Source: Paragonimus westermani
Taxonomy: Eukaryota; Platyhelminthes; Trematoda; Plagiorchiida; Troglotrematidae
Reading direction: 5' to 3'
Assembly (NCBI GenBank): GCA_008508345.1
Contig: QNGE01003286.1
Location: forward strand, 24,298-88,297
Length of the DNA stretch: 64,000 nt
Position 1 is the stretch's first letter. Each line of letters starts with the position of its first letter. The notes under the pieces are model-generated. The model worked only from the letters and a program-made list of their open reading frames with translations. It was not told the origin of the DNA and did no database searches. Positions 63,760 to 64,000 of the stretch are shown one piece after another. Both the position numbers and the translations under genes were made by a program.

Positions 63760-64000
63760 GTTAGTCTCTGTCCAATGTACCTATTTTTTTCAAAAACCAA
63801 ACAAATGTCTTCATGTTTAGTTTTTTTACAAGCTGAATTTCTGGTCGAATTGTGAGCTAATAGAAACTGAATTAAGGTCTGCATACAAACACCGGTGTTC
63901 ATTAAAATACAGCGAAGTAAATCATTTCTATGGTCTGTGGACCTGCAGACTAATAGGTACCGTTGTATAACAGGCAGTTTCGTTGTGAGTAGTATACTAC
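63760..64000 (+). other. Start of the next intron
   Basis: The sequence begins GTTAGT after exon 5 and runs to the window edge with no further acceptor-bounded ORF. The catalytic exons of the M13-like gene would be expected beyond it. Confidence 0.45.

Overview
The window looks like nuclear DNA of a metazoan with a large, repeat-rich genome. A parasitic flatworm (digenean trematode) is the most likely source, but that is an inference. The grounds are long introns, degraded Penelope-like, RTE-like, CR1-like and Ty3/gypsy-like retroelements, and a dispersed tRNA-derived SINE family. There are no operons, no bacterial-type gene density and no long open reading frames. Most short ORFs here are chance.

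The main gene is a divergent member of the peptidase M13 (neprilysin / endothelin-converting-enzyme) family on the + strand. I see five coding exons at 5016-5122, 14754-14990, 35994-36130, 57747-57850 and 63638-63759. Each has a pyrimidine-rich AG acceptor and a GT donor, each is open in one frame, and the phases (1-0, 0-0, 0-2, 2-1, 1-0) chain without conflict. Together they give 707 nt (about 235 codons) of the M13 amino-terminal domain. The gene enters from the left of the window and leaves on the right. The zinc-binding catalytic part is not in view. The introns are about 9.6, 21.0, 21.6 and 5.8 kb.

The introns are filled with dead mobile DNA. Intron 1 (5123-14753) has three SINE copies. 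Intron 2 (14991-35993) has two copies of an unclassified GC-richer repeat in opposite orientations, a head-to-head SINE pair, and a Penelope-like RT that is in one frame except for four stop codons. Intron 3 (36131-57746) has an RTE-like LINE interrupted by a reverse-oriented, 5'-truncated CR1-like LINE, a second LINE endonuclease fragment, a SINE, a 380-bp degenerate ATC/ACC repeat, and the 3' end of a gypsy-like element with a candidate LTR. Intron 4 (57851-63637) has nothing I can classify and one ambiguous base.

No rRNA, intact tRNA, CRISPR array or spliced-leader gene was seen. Several isolated splice-bounded ORFs (7759, 20413, 42157, 59204) are listed with low confidence.
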